64,000 nt of DNA, from contig NZ_CP085242.1 of the NCBI RefSeq assembly GCF_044810985.1, positions 2,232,001 through 2,296,000 of the forward strand, written 5' to 3'. The notes under the pieces were generated by a model. The model searched no databases and was not told the origin of the DNA. It saw nothing but the letters and a program-made list of their open reading frames with translations. A program made the translations under genes and the position numbers. Source of the stretch: Marinospirillum sp031581385. Lineage in GTDB: Bacteria > Pseudomonadota > Gammaproteobacteria > Pseudomonadales > Halomonadaceae. Positions 25,669 to 34,413 of this stretch are shown here, piece by piece. Within the stretch, counting starts at the first letter, position 1. Each line of letters starts with the position of its first letter.

Positions 25669-26451
25669 TTGAAACTGATTTCCTTTGACGCCCTGCGTAC
25701 TTTGGGACTGCCGGGTGTGCGCTACATCAAACCCGACCGCATGTATGACCACCTGGATGAAATCAGGGATGCCGACTGGCTGTTGTTTCCCGAATACTGG
25801 CAGATCAATACCCTGCTGTATGGCTTGAAGAAAAAAATCTTCCCCAGCCCGGCCAGCTATTATCTGGGTCATAATAAGGTGGAGCAGACGAGGGTTTTCA
25901 AGGCGATTTGCCCGGAACATCTTCCGCAAACAGCCATTCACGGCAGCTCGCGTTCGGCCTTGCAGGAGATTCTCGATACCTTTGATTTTCCCCTGGTCGC
26001 CAAAGCCATCAAAAGCTCTCGGGGTGAAGGCGTTGCCCTGCTCGAAACAGAAATGGAGCTTTTTGACTGGGCGGCCAATCAGGACACCCTGTATATTCAG
26101 GAGAAGCTGGATATTGACCGGGATCTGCGTGTGGTCTGGGTCGCTGGAGAAATCCTGGATGCCTATTGGCGCATTGCCCCTGAAGGTGGCTTTTTGAACA
26201 ATATCTCCCAGGGAGGGCGGGTGAGCCGGGAAGCGATACCTGAAGTGGCGTTGGATCTGGTCAGAAAGCTGGCCACCCAACTTGATATTGATCATGGCGG
26301 GTTTGATCTGGCCCTGGTGGATGGTTGGCCCTATCTGTTTGAGTTCAATCGCCTGTTTGGCAGCCAGGGCATGCTGGTAGGGCAGATTAGTTTCAGTGAG
26401 GTGCTTCTGCGGCACTTGAGTCAGGTCGCCGGGGTTTCAGCTGTTTCTTAG
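25669..26451 (+). CDS. RimK-like ATP-grasp protein
   Basis: A protein of about 260 residues with an ATP-grasp core: FPLVAKAIKSSRGEGVALL (glycine-rich ATP loop), YIQEKLDIDRDLRVVWVAG (the D-x-D-x-R motif of the RimK group) and a metal-site segment PYLFEFNRLFGSQGM. Such enzymes ligate amino acids to peptides or proteins, or make cofactor peptides. Here the target is unknown and no partner gene is adjacent. The start is uncertain: TTG 25669 gives a sensible N-terminus (KLISFDALRTLGLPG). It overlaps the end of dgt by 15 bases. Confidence 0.75.
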   Translation: MKLISFDALRTLGLPGVRYIKPDRMYDHLDEIRDADWLLFPEYWQINTLLYGLKKKIFPSPASYYLGHNKVEQTRVFKAICPEHLPQTAIHGSSRSALQEILDTFDFPLVAKAIKSSRGEGVALLETEMELFDWAANQDTLYIQEKLDIDRDLRVVWVAGEILDAYWRIAPEGGFLNNISQGGRVSREAIPEVALDLVRKLATQLDIDHGGFDLALVDGWPYLFEFNRLFGSQGMLVGQISFSEVLLRHLSQVAGVSAVS

Positions 26452-27780
26452 ATTGCTGATCTGGCCGCTCATTTCCTGGGCGACATCCACGGCATAGTTG
26501 TCGGTCATGCCACCAATGAAGTCCAGCGCCCTGCGGTAACTCTGGTAAAGAGGCCAGTCCTCTTCCGGCATGTTTTCGCCAATCAGGGCCAGAACTCGCT
26601 GGTGCTTGAAGCTCAAGGCGCCGGGCTGATGATGACGGGCATTGCAGGCTTCGCAGAAGGTTTCCAGGAGAGTGCCGAGGGTGGTGTAGGCTCCAATTTC
26701 CAGCTTGGCCTTGCGTTGGTTGTGAAAGATGCGATCCCGGGCGAGGATTTTGGCCTGTCCAATTCCCTGGGCGATGGCCGGTGGACAGACATCAATCAAA
26801 TCCTGTGCAAAACGACCTTCCAGCAGTTCGTCCTGATGCTGAACAAAAGCGGCAATCACGGCCTCCACCATCTTTTCCATAGCCTGTCCCCTGAGAGCAG
26901 CAATGCGGCGCCGACGCGAGGCATTCGCCAGTTGGGAAAAATCCTGGGGCTGTCCGCCACCAATACTTTCCAATATCTCAGCCACTTCCTGATAACCCAG
27001 AATTTCCATTTCCAGACCATCCTCCAGATCCAGCAGGGCATAGCAGATGTCATCGGCTGCTTCGACCAGATAAACCAGGGGGTGGCGCGCCCAGCACCAA
27101 TCTGCGGTCTGGATCAGTCCCAGGTGTTCAGCTGTTTGCTGGAGTTGGTGTTTTTCGGTTTGGAAGGCGGAAAACTTACCTTTAGGGCCAGCATGTTCAA
27201 CTGTCCAGGGGTATTTGAGCATGGCTCCCAGAGTGGCATGGGTCAGGCGCATGCCACCTGAGAACTGGTTGTATTCAATCTGGGTGACGACCCGAAAACC
27301 CTGGGCATTGCCTTCAAAGGTCAGCAAATCCTGGCGTTCATTGCCACTCAGGCCTTGCAAAAGTCCACGCGATTCAGCCTGCTGAAACCAGTCACGAATG
27401 GCGTATTCACCGGCATGGCCAAAGGGCGGGTTGCCGATATCATGGGCCAGACAGGCAGCCTGAACAATCACGCCCAGATCCGCCGCTGTAATCCAGCCGG
27501 GGAGCCGGTCTTTCAGATTTTCACCGGCCAGCATGCCCAGGCTGCGACCAACACAGGCAACTTCCAGAGAATGAGTCAGGCGGGTATGGATGTGATCATT
27601 GTTAACCAGGGGGTGAACCTGGGTTTTGCGCCCCAGGCGGCGAAAAGAGCCGGAAAAGATAATCCGGTCATGGTCTTTGTGAAAAGGGCTGCGTCCAGGC
27701 TCTTCACGGGAAGAGCGGCGGCTGCCCAGTCGACTGGGACTGAGCAGTTGCTGCCAGTTCATCCTGAAGTGTGCAGGCAT
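26437..27780 (-). CDS. dgt: Deoxyguanosinetriphosphate triphosphohydrolase-like protein
   Basis: A 447-residue HD-superfamily dNTP triphosphohydrolase that converts dGTP to deoxyguanosine plus triphosphate and helps set dNTP levels. The metal-binding set is visible as HTRLTHSLEV, AHDIGNPPFGHAGE and LVEAADDICYALLDLEDG. ATG 27780 is chosen, with AAGG seven bases upstream; an ATG at 27762 is also possible. It is on the same strand as the YfaZ-like gene, nine bases downstream of it. Confidence 0.92.
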   Translation of the reverse strand: MPAHFRMNWQQLLSPSRLGSRRSSREEPGRSPFHKDHDRIIFSGSFRRLGRKTQVHPLVNNDHIHTRLTHSLEVACVGRSLGMLAGENLKDRLPGWITAADLGVIVQAACLAHDIGNPPFGHAGEYAIRDWFQQAESRGLLQGLSGNERQDLLTFEGNAQGFRVVTQIEYNQFSGGMRLTHATLGAMLKYPWTVEHAGPKGKFSAFQTEKHQLQQTAEHLGLIQTADWCWARHPLVYLVEAADDICYALLDLEDGLEMEILGYQEVAEILESIGGGQPQDFSQLANASRRRRIAALRGQAMEKMVEAVIAAFVQHQDELLEGRFAQDLIDVCPPAIAQGIGQAKILARDRIFHNQRKAKLEIGAYTTLGTLLETFCEACNARHHQPGALSFKHQRVLALIGENMPEEDWPLYQSYRRALDFIGGMTDNYAVDVAQEMSGQISNLRNS

Positions 27781-27789
27781 CAAACCGCC

Positions 27790-28377
27790 TTAGAAATTCA
27801 GGCGAAAGCCAACATGCAGGCTGTCTTCCAGAGTGTCATCAAAGCCCTGTTCCGTTTCCAGGTGCAGATAACGATAGCCCAGGAAAATATCGGTATTCTG
27901 GATGGCCCGATAGGCAACCCGGAAGCCGGCTTCATAAAGCTGCTCTGTATCACCAAAGCTGGTTACCTTGGGCGCAAACCAGCCATAACCGCCCAGAGAA
28001 ACATGGGGAGCACCGGGCACGATATGGTAAAAAAGCCCGCCCACAGCTACGGCAGCTCCTGCTGTGTCGGCAGGAGCATCATAGGCATAGAGACGCGCAC
28101 CGACCCCGGCACGGTACGTCTGATTGTCCGTTTCCACACCCTGGAAACCTGCGGTGGCCACTACAGAAGAATCAGCATCCTGGTGTTCGGTGTAAAGAGC
28201 ACCAAAATTGACGTGCAGGTTATTGGCCCCACTGACCGGCTTGTCAAATTCAAACTGGATGGTTTCATTATTCAGGTTGGCTTCAATCGACCCGGGAGCC
28301 AGACTGAAGGCTGCGACCTGAGTGGAAAGTCCCAGTAACAACAGGGTTGCTACACTACTTAGTTTTTTAACCAGCAT
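27790..28377 (-). CDS. YfaZ family outer-membrane protein
   Basis: A 195-residue protein with a signal peptide (KKLSSVATLLLLGLSTQVAAF, cleavage near residue 23) and a C-terminal phenylalanine after alternating hydrophobic strands (SLHVGFRLNF), as expected of a small beta-barrel. The composition and segments ALYTEHQDADSS, GVGARLYAYD and FLGYRYLHLE resemble YfaZ, a family without proven function. Confidence 0.7.
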   Translation of the reverse strand: MLVKKLSSVATLLLLGLSTQVAAFSLAPGSIEANLNNETIQFEFDKPVSGANNLHVNFGALYTEHQDADSSVVATAGFQGVETDNQTYRAGVGARLYAYDAPADTAGAAVAVGGLFYHIVPGAPHVSLGGYGWFAPKVTSFGDTEQLYEAGFRVAYRAIQNTDIFLGYRYLHLETEQGFDDTLEDSLHVGFRLNF

Positions 28378-28416
28378 TTTGGAAATCCTTTGGTGAAGAA
28401 AATAAAAACAGTTTAC

Positions 28417-29061
28417 TTAAACCCCGTAGGTACGGCGATAATTTTCAATGGCATGAGCATAAGACTGCAAGTCTGAATGCGCGTTCAAGTATTCAAAAAT
28501 GTTATTCAGAGTAATGATGCTGGCAACGGGAATGCCCAGATCCTGTTCCACCTCCTGGATGGCTGAGCGTTCACCCTGCCCGCGTTCCTGGCGATCCAGA
28601 GCAATGACCACCCCGGCCACCTGGGCACCAGCCTCTTTTATCTGTGGCAAGACTTCACGGATTGCCGTGCCCGCTGTAATCACATCATCAATCAGCAGCA
28701 CTTTTTTACCCTGAAGGTCGGCACCCACCAGTTGACCGCCCTCGCCGTGAGCCTTGGCTTCTTTGCGGTTGAAGGCAAAAGGGGTGGGGCGCTGGTATTC
28801 ACTGGCCAAAGTGCTGGCTGCTGCAGCGGCCAAGGGTATACCCTTGTAGGCAGGGCCAAAAAGGACATCAAAGTCCAGTTCAGCGCGTTGAATGGCCTCT
28901 GCATAACAGTGGCCCAGCTTGACCAGGGCTTCACCGGTATTGAAAAGACCGGCATTGAAAAAATAAGGACTCACTCGACCGGACTTGAGAGTGAATTCAC
29001 CAAAGCGTAAAACCTGTTGTTGTATGGCAAAATCAATAAAGTCTTGTTGATAATCAAGCAC
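28417..29061 (-). CDS. pyrE: Orotate phosphoribosyltransferase
   Basis: A 214-residue enzyme that joins orotate to PRPP in pyrimidine synthesis. The PRPP motif VLLIDDVITAGTAIRE is intact, together with FGPAYKGIPLA and AFNRKEAKAHGEGG. It starts at GTG 29061 with AGGGG seven bases upstream. It is divergent from the crc-like gene, as in Pseudomonas. Confidence 0.96.
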   Translation of the reverse strand: MLDYQQDFIDFAIQQQVLRFGEFTLKSGRVSPYFFNAGLFNTGEALVKLGHCYAEAIQRAELDFDVLFGPAYKGIPLAAAAASTLASEYQRPTPFAFNRKEAKAHGEGGQLVGADLQGKKVLLIDDVITAGTAIREVLPQIKEAGAQVAGVVIALDRQERGQGERSAIQEVEQDLGIPVASIITLNNIFEYLNAHSDLQSYAHAIENYRRTYGV

Positions 29062-29144
29062 AGCAATTCCCCTAAAGTATTAAGGTCAGGTATCATACAC
29101 CCTAAATAAACGTGTAACCACGCAGGAACGGGAACTACTCACGT

Positions 29145-29900
29145 ATGAAAGTGATCACCCTGAATGTTGGCGGAATCAAACAAGCCGTAGAAAAAGGTTT
29201 CCTCGAATGGCTCCAGGAGCAGGATGCAGATGTGGTTTGCGTCCAGGATGTGCGCACCAAGGCCTACAAGCTGGGTGATGCAATCGAGCGTCCGGAGGGT
29301 TGGGAAGGTTATTTCTTTGATGCCGAGCAGGATGATTTTGCCGGTACCGGCATTTATTGCCGAACCATGCCCAAGGCCATCATGACCGGTCTGGGTTTTG
29401 AGCTGGCTGACCGTGAAGGTCGTTTTATCCAGGCGGATTTCGATAAGGTCAGCGTCTGCAGCTTTCAGATGCCCTCGGGAATCAATCCGGCGGAAAAAAA
29501 GCAGTTTATGGAGCAGTTTCTGGAATATTTGACCAAGCTGCGCCGCAAACGCCGTGAATACATTATTTGCGGTTCCTGGAATATTGCCCACAAAACTCTG
29601 GATCTGGCCAATTGGCAGGATAACCAACTGAGTATCGGTTTTCGTCCCGAAGAGCGTGCCTGGATGGATCAGGTCTTTGGACCGCTGGGCTATATCGATG
29701 CTTTTCGTGAGGTGAACCGTGATGCGGACCAGTATTCCTTCTGGCCCAGCATGGAACTCGACAGGGGCAGGCAGGAAGGCTGGCGTCTGGACTACCAGGT
29801 GGTGGGGCCCAACCTGCGCCGCAACATCAAAAAGGCCTGGATTGATCCTAGCGTTAAGTTTTCAGCGCATGCTCCCGTCTATGTGGAGTATGAACTCTAA
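29145..29900 (+). CDS. crc: Crc-type catabolite repression control protein (degenerate exonuclease III fold)
   Basis: A 251-residue protein of the exonuclease III/AP endonuclease fold. It matches Crc of Pseudomonas in length and in segments such as LQADFDKVS/IQADFDKVS, KLRRKRREYIICGS, PEERAWMDQVFG and GWRLDYQVVGP. Nuclease residues are lost: GDxN is GSWN and the terminal SDH is SAHAP. Crc acts with Hfq to block translation of catabolic mRNAs. The position next to pyrE is also that of crc in Pseudomonas. Confidence 0.85.
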   Translation: MKVITLNVGGIKQAVEKGFLEWLQEQDADVVCVQDVRTKAYKLGDAIERPEGWEGYFFDAEQDDFAGTGIYCRTMPKAIMTGLGFELADREGRFIQADFDKVSVCSFQMPSGINPAEKKQFMEQFLEYLTKLRRKRREYIICGSWNIAHKTLDLANWQDNQLSIGFRPEERAWMDQVFGPLGYIDAFREVNRDADQYSFWPSMELDRGRQEGWRLDYQVVGPNLRRNIKKAWIDPSVKFSAHAPVYVEYEL

Positions 29901-29918
29901 ACTGGAAGCTTCCTGAAG

Positions 29919-29943
29919 AAAGCCGGGCAAGCCCGGCTTTTTT
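29919..29943. terminator. Terminator between crc and rph
   Basis: AAAGCCGGGC (29919-29928) pairs perfectly with GCCCGGCTTT (29931-29940), followed by three more T on the plus strand. It serves crc, and may act less well for rph on the other strand. Confidence 0.85.
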
Positions 29944-29947
29944 GACT

Positions 29948-30667
29948 TCAGGTGTTTTCCAGCGCTTTCTTCTGCAAGGCCACCAGCTCTTCGCAGCCTT
30001 TTTCAGCCAGAGCCATCATGGCATTCATCTCCTCACGCGAGAAAGGCTGGCCTTCAGCGGTGCCCTGAACTTCAATGAACTGGCCGCTTTCGGTCATCAC
30101 CACATTCATATCGGTTTCACAGGCTGAGTCCTCGGCATAATCCAGATCTAAAACCGGTTCGCCTTTGTAAATACCCACGGAAACCGAAGCAATGTATTGT
30201 TTGAAAGGGTCGCTTTTCAGCAGCTTCTGCAATTGCAGGCTGCGCAGGGCATCCACCAGGGCCACACAGGCACCGGTGATGGAAGCGGTGCGCGTGCCGC
30301 CATCGGCCTGAATAACATCACAATCCAGGGTGATGGTGTATTCACCGAGTTTTTTCAGATCCACAGCCGAGCGCAAGGAGCGACCAATCAGACGCTGGAT
30401 TTCCAGAGTGCGGCCACCCTGTTTGCCGCGAGTGGCTTCACGGTTGTTGCGAGAATGGGTGGCACGCGGCAACATACCGTATTCAGCCGTCAGCCAGCCC
30501 TGGTTCTTGCCACGCAGCCAACGCGGTACGCCTTTTTCGACACTGGCCGTACAGATCACCTGAGTATTTCCAAAGCACACCAGTACAGAGCCTTCGGCAT
30601 GACTGGTAAAATGACGGGTCAGGGTGATTTCTCGGGTCTGGTCGGGGGTTCTTCCGCTGGGTCGCAT
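29948..30667 (-). CDS. rph: Ribonuclease PH
   Basis: A 239-residue phosphorolytic 3' exonuclease that trims tRNA 3' ends. MRPSGRTPDQTREI at the start, GWLTAEYGMLPRATHSRN and the phosphate-site region SLRSAVDLKKLGEYTITLDCDVIQADGG are conserved. It diverges from yicC, 59 bases between starts. Confidence 0.96.
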   Translation of the reverse strand: MRPSGRTPDQTREITLTRHFTSHAEGSVLVCFGNTQVICTASVEKGVPRWLRGKNQGWLTAEYGMLPRATHSRNNREATRGKQGGRTLEIQRLIGRSLRSAVDLKKLGEYTITLDCDVIQADGGTRTASITGACVALVDALRSLQLQKLLKSDPFKQYIASVSVGIYKGEPVLDLDYAEDSACETDMNVVMTESGQFIEVQGTAEGQPFSREEMNAMMALAEKGCEELVALQKKALENT

Positions 30668-30726
30668 GGGTTCTACCTAAAGCCTTGAATGAATGAACTG
30701 CGCATTATACACACTAAGGATTCAAC

Positions 30727-31590
30727 ATGATTGCCAGCATGACCGCCTTTGCACGTCGTGAAACCCATCTGCCCTGGGGCAGCCTGAGTTGGGAAATCCG
30801 TTCCGTGAACCAGCGCTATCTGGAGCCTTCTTTCCGCCTGCCGGAAAGCCTGCGCAATCAGGAAACCACCCTGCGTCATCGTCTCAAACAAAAACTGGCG
30901 CGCGGCAAACTCGACCTCACTCTGAAATTCTATCCAACCGATGACAACCAGGAGCTGGTTTTAAATGAGCCCCTGCTGGAAAAGCTGGTGACGAGTGCCG
31001 AAAAAGTGTGCAGCAAAATGGCCAAGGCTGCACCTCTTGATCCGCTGAAACTGCTGGAATGGCCGGGTGTGATTCAGGCCAGCGAAACCGATGAAGAAGA
31101 AGTTCAAGCCCAGGTGCTGGCGCTCTTTGATCAGGCGCTGGACGATCTGCAGGCCCACCGTTTGCGGGAAGGTGAAGCCCTGGCCGCGATGCTGGAAGAA
31201 CGCCTGGTTCAAATCACCACCCATCTGCAAAACGCCCAGGCTTATTTGCCCGCTGCTCTGGAAGCCTGGCGCACCTCTGTTCTGGAAAAAGCAGCCAAAT
31301 TGCAGGTCGAGGTTGACCCCCAGCGTCTGGAACAGGAAGTCGTACTGCTGGCGCAAAAACAGGATGTCGCCGAAGAGCTGGATCGCCTCGAAGCCCATGT
31401 CACCGAAGTGCGTCGTGCACTAAAAACAAAAGGGCCTGTGGGTCGTCGCCTGGATTTCCTGATGCAGGAAATGAACCGCGAAGCCAACACCCTGGGTTCT
31501 AAAGCCATGAACCTCGACATGACACAGGTTTCCGTGGAATTGAAAGTCCTGATCGAGCAAATGCGCGAGCAGATCCAGAATATTGAGTGA
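30727..31590 (+). CDS. yicC: YicC family endoribonuclease-like protein
   Basis: A 287-residue protein with the N-terminal SMTAFARRE…WEIRSVNQRYLE and the C-terminal block GRRLDFLMQEMNREANTLGSK characteristic of YicC. YicC has been shown to act as an endoribonuclease in E. coli. Conserved neighbours rph and gmk are present, but three unrelated genes separate yicC from gmk here. Confidence 0.93.
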   Translation: MIASMTAFARRETHLPWGSLSWEIRSVNQRYLEPSFRLPESLRNQETTLRHRLKQKLARGKLDLTLKFYPTDDNQELVLNEPLLEKLVTSAEKVCSKMAKAAPLDPLKLLEWPGVIQASETDEEEVQAQVLALFDQALDDLQAHRLREGEALAAMLEERLVQITTHLQNAQAYLPAALEAWRTSVLEKAAKLQVEVDPQRLEQEVVLLAQKQDVAEELDRLEAHVTEVRRALKTKGPVGRRLDFLMQEMNREANTLGSKAMNLDMTQVSVELKVLIEQMREQIQNIE

Positions 31591-31617
31591 AACCCACTGA
31601 GTTGTTTTGGCTCAACT

Positions 31618-32613
31618 TCATGCCGCCTTGGCCAACTCCAAAACCGGCCCGTCCAGCAATTCCATCAAGTCAGCAAAATACCCCTTTGAGTGAGCCGGAG
31701 TGTTCGGGTCGGAGGTGATGGCAACCGCCAGTTTGTGTTCAGGGTGGGCTGCGATGGTCTGACCCCCATAACCCCGTGCCATGACGTAGCCACTTGTGGA
31801 AATAAACCAGCCGTAGCCATAGTCGAGGCCGGAATAGGGTGACTGGGTCCGGGGAATCATGGAGGCATGAATCCAGTCTTCGGGAATGACCTGCTGTCCT
31901 TCAAAACGGCCCTCGTCACGCATGAGTTGTGCAACAGCAAGCATCGCTCTGGGGGTCAGGGCCATGCCATTGCCGCCCAGATAATAACCTTGTGGATCAC
32001 GTACCCAGGGTGGGATTCTAAATCCCAGTGGATCGCCCAGACGCTCTCTGGCGAGCTGTAAAAGGCTTTGCCCGGAAGCCTCGGTAAGAACGGCACCCAG
32101 AATATGGCTGGTGCCGGTGGAATAGACCATACGCTGGCCTGGCTCAGCCACTTGAGGCCGGGTCAGGGCATTGGCAATCCAGTTGGGTGAGTTCACCCAG
32201 GCACCATAACGGGGGCCGGATGTTCCTTCGAGTCCAGCCTGAAGAGTGACCAGATCTTGCAGGGTTATTTTATCCACACCCTCAGTTGCATCTGCCGGAA
32301 TCAGTTTGGGAGCGACCTGGACCAGGCGGCGATCCACTGATGCGATTTCATCTCTGGCAATGCAGCTTCCCAGCAGCAGGGCGACCAGGCTTTTCGAGCA
32401 GGACTTGATATAAGCAAAAGAATCCAGCCCCGGCCCTCTGGGAGCCTGAGCATAGATGACCTGATCACCCAACTGAACCTGAATGGAATGCAGCCGGGTC
32501 AGTGAACGAATCACTCGATCAAGCGCAGGCTGGCTGTGCCCGAAGGCGGAAGGCAAAAAAGGCAAAGCCAGACCGGAAAGAGCGAGCTGGTTAAAAGTGC
32601 GACGAGAGATCAT
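31618..32613 (-). CDS. Serine hydrolase, beta-lactamase (class C/PBP) fold, exported
   Basis: A 331-residue protein with a twin-arginine-like leader (SRRTFNQLALSGLALPFLP). The nucleophile motif S-x-x-K is at 71-74 (SCSK), and YST appears where class C enzymes have YxN. RGYGGQTIAAHPEHKLAVAI gives the third element region (GGQ in place of KTG). It is more likely an esterase or peptidase than a resistance beta-lactamase. ATG 32613 with AGAGG seven bases upstream is preferred to the longer frame from 32652. Confidence 0.82.
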   Translation of the reverse strand: MISRRTFNQLALSGLALPFLPSAFGHSQPALDRVIRSLTRLHSIQVQLGDQVIYAQAPRGPGLDSFAYIKSCSKSLVALLLGSCIARDEIASVDRRLVQVAPKLIPADATEGVDKITLQDLVTLQAGLEGTSGPRYGAWVNSPNWIANALTRPQVAEPGQRMVYSTGTSHILGAVLTEASGQSLLQLARERLGDPLGFRIPPWVRDPQGYYLGGNGMALTPRAMLAVAQLMRDEGRFEGQQVIPEDWIHASMIPRTQSPYSGLDYGYGWFISTSGYVMARGYGGQTIAAHPEHKLAVAITSDPNTPAHSKGYFADLMELLDGPVLELAKAA

Positions 32614-32684
32614 GGTTTTGCCTCTTGGATTCAATGAAGTCGTGGACGGCATTGAGAGAGTAGTACATCTGCTGGATACCCCAA

Positions 32685-32707
32685 CAAAAAACCGCCCCTC
32701 GGGGCGG
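32685..32707 (-). terminator. Rho-independent terminator after ahpF
   Basis: CCGCCCC (32692-32698) pairs with GGGGCGG (32701-32707). On the minus strand it is followed by U6-7 (A-run 32686-32691). It lies about 40 bases beyond the ahpF stop. Confidence 0.83.
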
Positions 32708-32745
32708 CAAGCACAGCAATTGACTCTCGCGTAAACTACGGCAGA

Positions 32746-34332
32746 TTAACCGGCTGCAGCCGCTTCCTGCTTGCGTTCTTCCGGTGACGGGGTGCGGATC
32801 AGGTGGTCGAAAGCACTCAAGGCAGCTGTCGAACCAGCCCCCATGGCAATGATGATTTGCTTGTAGGGAACCGTTGTGGCATCACCGGCAGCAAAAACAC
32901 CGGGCATATTGGTGGCGCCACGATTATCAATTTCAATTTCCCCGAAGCGACTGAGTTCCAGGTCGGAGCCCTTCAGCCATTCGGTGTTGGGCACCAGGCC
33001 GATCTGGACAAAAATGCCGGCCACATCCAGTTGCTTGCTTTCGCCACTGCTGCGATCTGTGTAATTCAGGCCGACCGCTTTCTGGCCATCACCGCGCACT
33101 TCAGTGGTCATGGCATGGGTGATGATTTCCACGTTCTTCATGGAGCGCGCCTTGGTTTGCAGCACCTGGTCGGCTTTCAGGGTGTCGCCGAATTCCAGCA
33201 CGGTCACGGATTCCACGATGCCCGCCAGATCAATGGCGGCTTCAATGCCTGAGTTACCGCCACCAATCACGGCCACCTTCTTGCCCTTGAACAAAGGGCC
33301 GTCACAGTGGGGGCAGTAGGCCACGCCCTTGCCACGGTATTCCTGCTCACCGGGCACCTTCATTTCCTTCCAGCGAGCACCCGTGGCGAGGATGACACTG
33401 CGGGTTTTCAGGGTGGCACCGCTTTCCAGTCCGATTTCAATATATTCGCCCTGCTTGAGGCTGGAGGCCTTTTGTTCAGTGACGATGTCCACATCATAGT
33501 CTTTGACGTGCTGTTCCAGATTGGCAACCAGTTTGGGGCCTTCGGTGTAGGGCACTGAGATGAAGTTTTCAATGCCGACGGTGTCCATTACCTGACCGCC
33601 GAAGCGCTCGGCAACCACGCCGGTACGAATACCTTTGCGCGCAGCATAGATGGCTGCGGAAGCACCGGCAGGGCCACCGCCCACGACCAGAACTTCATAA
33701 GGCTCGCGTTCATTCAATTCGGCAGCCTTGCGCTCGGCACCGCCGGTATCCAGCTTGTTGACGATTTCATTCAGGGTCATGCGGCCCTGGCCGAAGTGTT
33801 CACCATTCAGATAAACAGAAGGCACGGCCATGATCTGTTTTTCTTCCACTTCATCCTGGAAGAGAGCGCCATCCACCATCTGGTGAGTGATGTTGGGGTT
33901 GATGGTGGCCATTAAATTCAATGCCTGAACCACATCGGGGCAGTTCTGGCAGGACAGCGAAATAAAAGTTTCAAAATGGTACTCGCCGGGCAGATTACGG
34001 ATTTGCTCGATCAATTCCGGTTCGGCCTTGGAAGGGTGTCCACCTGCCTGCAGCAGAGCCAGTACCAAAGAGGTAAATTCGTGGCCCATGGGAATGCCCG
34101 CAAAACTGACGCGGGGGGACTGGCCTTCAGCGGCTATCGCCAGACTGGGTGTGCGCTGGGCAGAGCCCTTTTCCTTGAGGCTGATTTTGGAAGACAGCTC
34201 GGCAATTTCTGCGGCCAGCTCCTGTAATTCGGGTGCTTTGGGTTCACCGTTACTGGACACGCTCAGCTCAATCGGGGTGACGATCTTCTGTAGATAAGTG
34301 TCCAGTTGCTGCTTGAGATTGGCATCTAACAT
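32746..34332 (-). CDS. ahpF: Alkyl hydroperoxide reductase subunit F
   Basis: A 528-residue FAD/NADH disulfide reductase that recharges AhpC. The N-terminal double-thioredoxin domain has SCQNCPDVV; the FAD loop is VGGGPAGASAAIYAARKG; the redox pair is CPHC in GVAYCPHCDGPLFKGK; and the NADH loop is VIGGGNSGIEAA. It is downstream of ahpC with a stem-loop between them. Confidence 0.96.
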   Translation of the reverse strand: MLDANLKQQLDTYLQKIVTPIELSVSSNGEPKAPELQELAAEIAELSSKISLKEKGSAQRTPSLAIAAEGQSPRVSFAGIPMGHEFTSLVLALLQAGGHPSKAEPELIEQIRNLPGEYHFETFISLSCQNCPDVVQALNLMATINPNITHQMVDGALFQDEVEEKQIMAVPSVYLNGEHFGQGRMTLNEIVNKLDTGGAERKAAELNEREPYEVLVVGGGPAGASAAIYAARKGIRTGVVAERFGGQVMDTVGIENFISVPYTEGPKLVANLEQHVKDYDVDIVTEQKASSLKQGEYIEIGLESGATLKTRSVILATGARWKEMKVPGEQEYRGKGVAYCPHCDGPLFKGKKVAVIGGGNSGIEAAIDLAGIVESVTVLEFGDTLKADQVLQTKARSMKNVEIITHAMTTEVRGDGQKAVGLNYTDRSSGESKQLDVAGIFVQIGLVPNTEWLKGSDLELSRFGEIEIDNRGATNMPGVFAAGDATTVPYKQIIIAMGAGSTAALSAFDHLIRTPSPEERKQEAAAAG

Positions 34333-34378
34333 GGTGCGTGTCCTTTGGTGACAAACATTAAGTAGGGTCTTGCGGAGT

Positions 34379-34402
34379 CCCGCCAGCCCGAAGGCTGACG
34401 GG
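34379..34402 (-). other. Intercistronic stem-loop between ahpC and ahpF
   Basis: On the minus strand a ten-pair stem (one G·U) is closed by a UUCG tetraloop on a C-G pair, a very stable hairpin. No U-run follows, so it is more likely a 3'-end protector or partial terminator that lets more ahpC than ahpF be made. Confidence 0.6.
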
Positions 34403-34413
34403 TGGGGTCGGCT

